The notes beneath the pieces were generated by a model. It was not told where the DNA came from. It saw only the letters and a list, made by a program, of their open reading frames with translations, and did not search any database. From Micropterix aruncella (taxonomy: Eukaryota > Arthropoda > Insecta > Lepidoptera > Micropterigidae), in contig OX155972.1 of NCBI GenBank assembly GCA_944548615.1, forward strand, positions 12,761,614-12,825,613: DNA of 64,000 nucleotides. Reading direction: 5' to 3'. A program made the translations under genes and the position numbers. How positions within the stretch are numbered: position 1 is the stretch's first letter; every line of letters starts with the position of its first letter. Below are positions 63,603-64,000 of this stretch, one piece after another.

Positions 63603-64000
63603 ACTAGAGTTGTCAACTACATCGGGCGAGCCCGTCACCTTAGGAAGTTTTAAGACTTGGACAAAAACAGTCCACCGTCAAGCTCCGCCACATGCCCGTA
63701 AGAGGCCAACGCCTTAACCGCGAGATAGCCACGAGTGTTACCTAGCGGGCTTACACTCCCGCCCTTACTTCCATTTACGACCAGGTTACTCCAGTCTCTC
63801 GATTGGTTCCGAGTTCGAGGTCGCTTGCGCGATCCTCTCCCTAGAAACGGTGTGTACCGAATCTATCGCGGACCACGGCGTCCTTTGCCCGGCTGTTCAC
63901 CCAGGATCGGGTAGCCGATGGTCGTTTCAAGAGCAGTCCCCGTAAGGTCTGCGACCACCCCCGATCTATAGGAAACAATACAGTTCCCAGACTCCCCCGA
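63603..64000 (-). mobile_element. Element S, cut by the window end
   Basis: Starts CTAGAGTTGTCAACTACATC and runs through 'gagttcgaggtcgcttgcgc' and 'ctataggaaacaatacag' to 'actcccccga', ending exactly where the LINE target site would begin. Confidence 0.85.

Overview
The window is AT-rich eukaryotic DNA packed with transposable elements, very probably from a moth or butterfly. The pointers to Lepidoptera are a short repeat at 7,005-7,222 with the 'ctgcgccc-gcggtttcacccgcgt ... ttataatattagtagga' ends common in lepidopteran genomes, many non-LTR retrotransposons, Penelope-like and Helitron remnants, and many TIR-type MITEs. There is no bacterial-style gene order, no operon and no CRISPR. I recognised no rRNA or tRNA gene.

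Layout. 1-8.1 kb: a LINE endonuclease fragment, a hydrophobic in-frame repeat ORF, a TIR-bounded block holding a LINE that inserted into its own family, a Penelope (PLE) tail, three abutting MITEs (family 'M1'), and a LINE with an RNase H domain. 8.1-11 kb: two PLE copies joined head to head; the second is interrupted by a 2.25-kb insertion, which is a repeat I call 'element S' that itself contains an R1-like LINE. 11-22.4 kb: LINE 3' ends, a 9-bp-period minisatellite, a Helitron remnant, RT fragments, a mariner scrap and MITEs. 22.4-24.4 kb: a composite of S copies with a second R1-like LINE in exactly the same S site. 24.4-29.8 kb: LINE tails and low-complexity DNA. 29.8-33.3 kb: the only convincing intact spliced gene, a Mutator-type transposase fused to a YqaJ exonuclease. 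34.6-37.3 kb: a ~300-bp tandem array followed by a decayed gene with an SDxCxGQNRN motif. 38-41.4 kb: MITE 'M2' and S copies. 41.7-47.8 kb: an RNase H LINE fragment abutting a nearly complete two-ORF LINE. 48-64 kb: long (AT)n, a 362-bp tandem duplication, LINE ends, two satellite-like arrays, a hAT MITE and further S copies.

The two results most worth following up: (1) two R1-like LINE copies, differing in 5' truncation and 3' sequence, lie in the same orientation at the same ACTGTTAGTCAGA site inside separate copies of S, each flanked by a 14-17 bp target duplication. This suggests a LINE that targets another dispersed repeat. (2) An 877-aa Mutator/YqaJ fusion whose three exons join in frame with canonical splice sites and an SV40-like nuclear localisation motif, with no terminal inverted repeats that I could find. 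Family names rest on motifs read by eye; no database search was possible.
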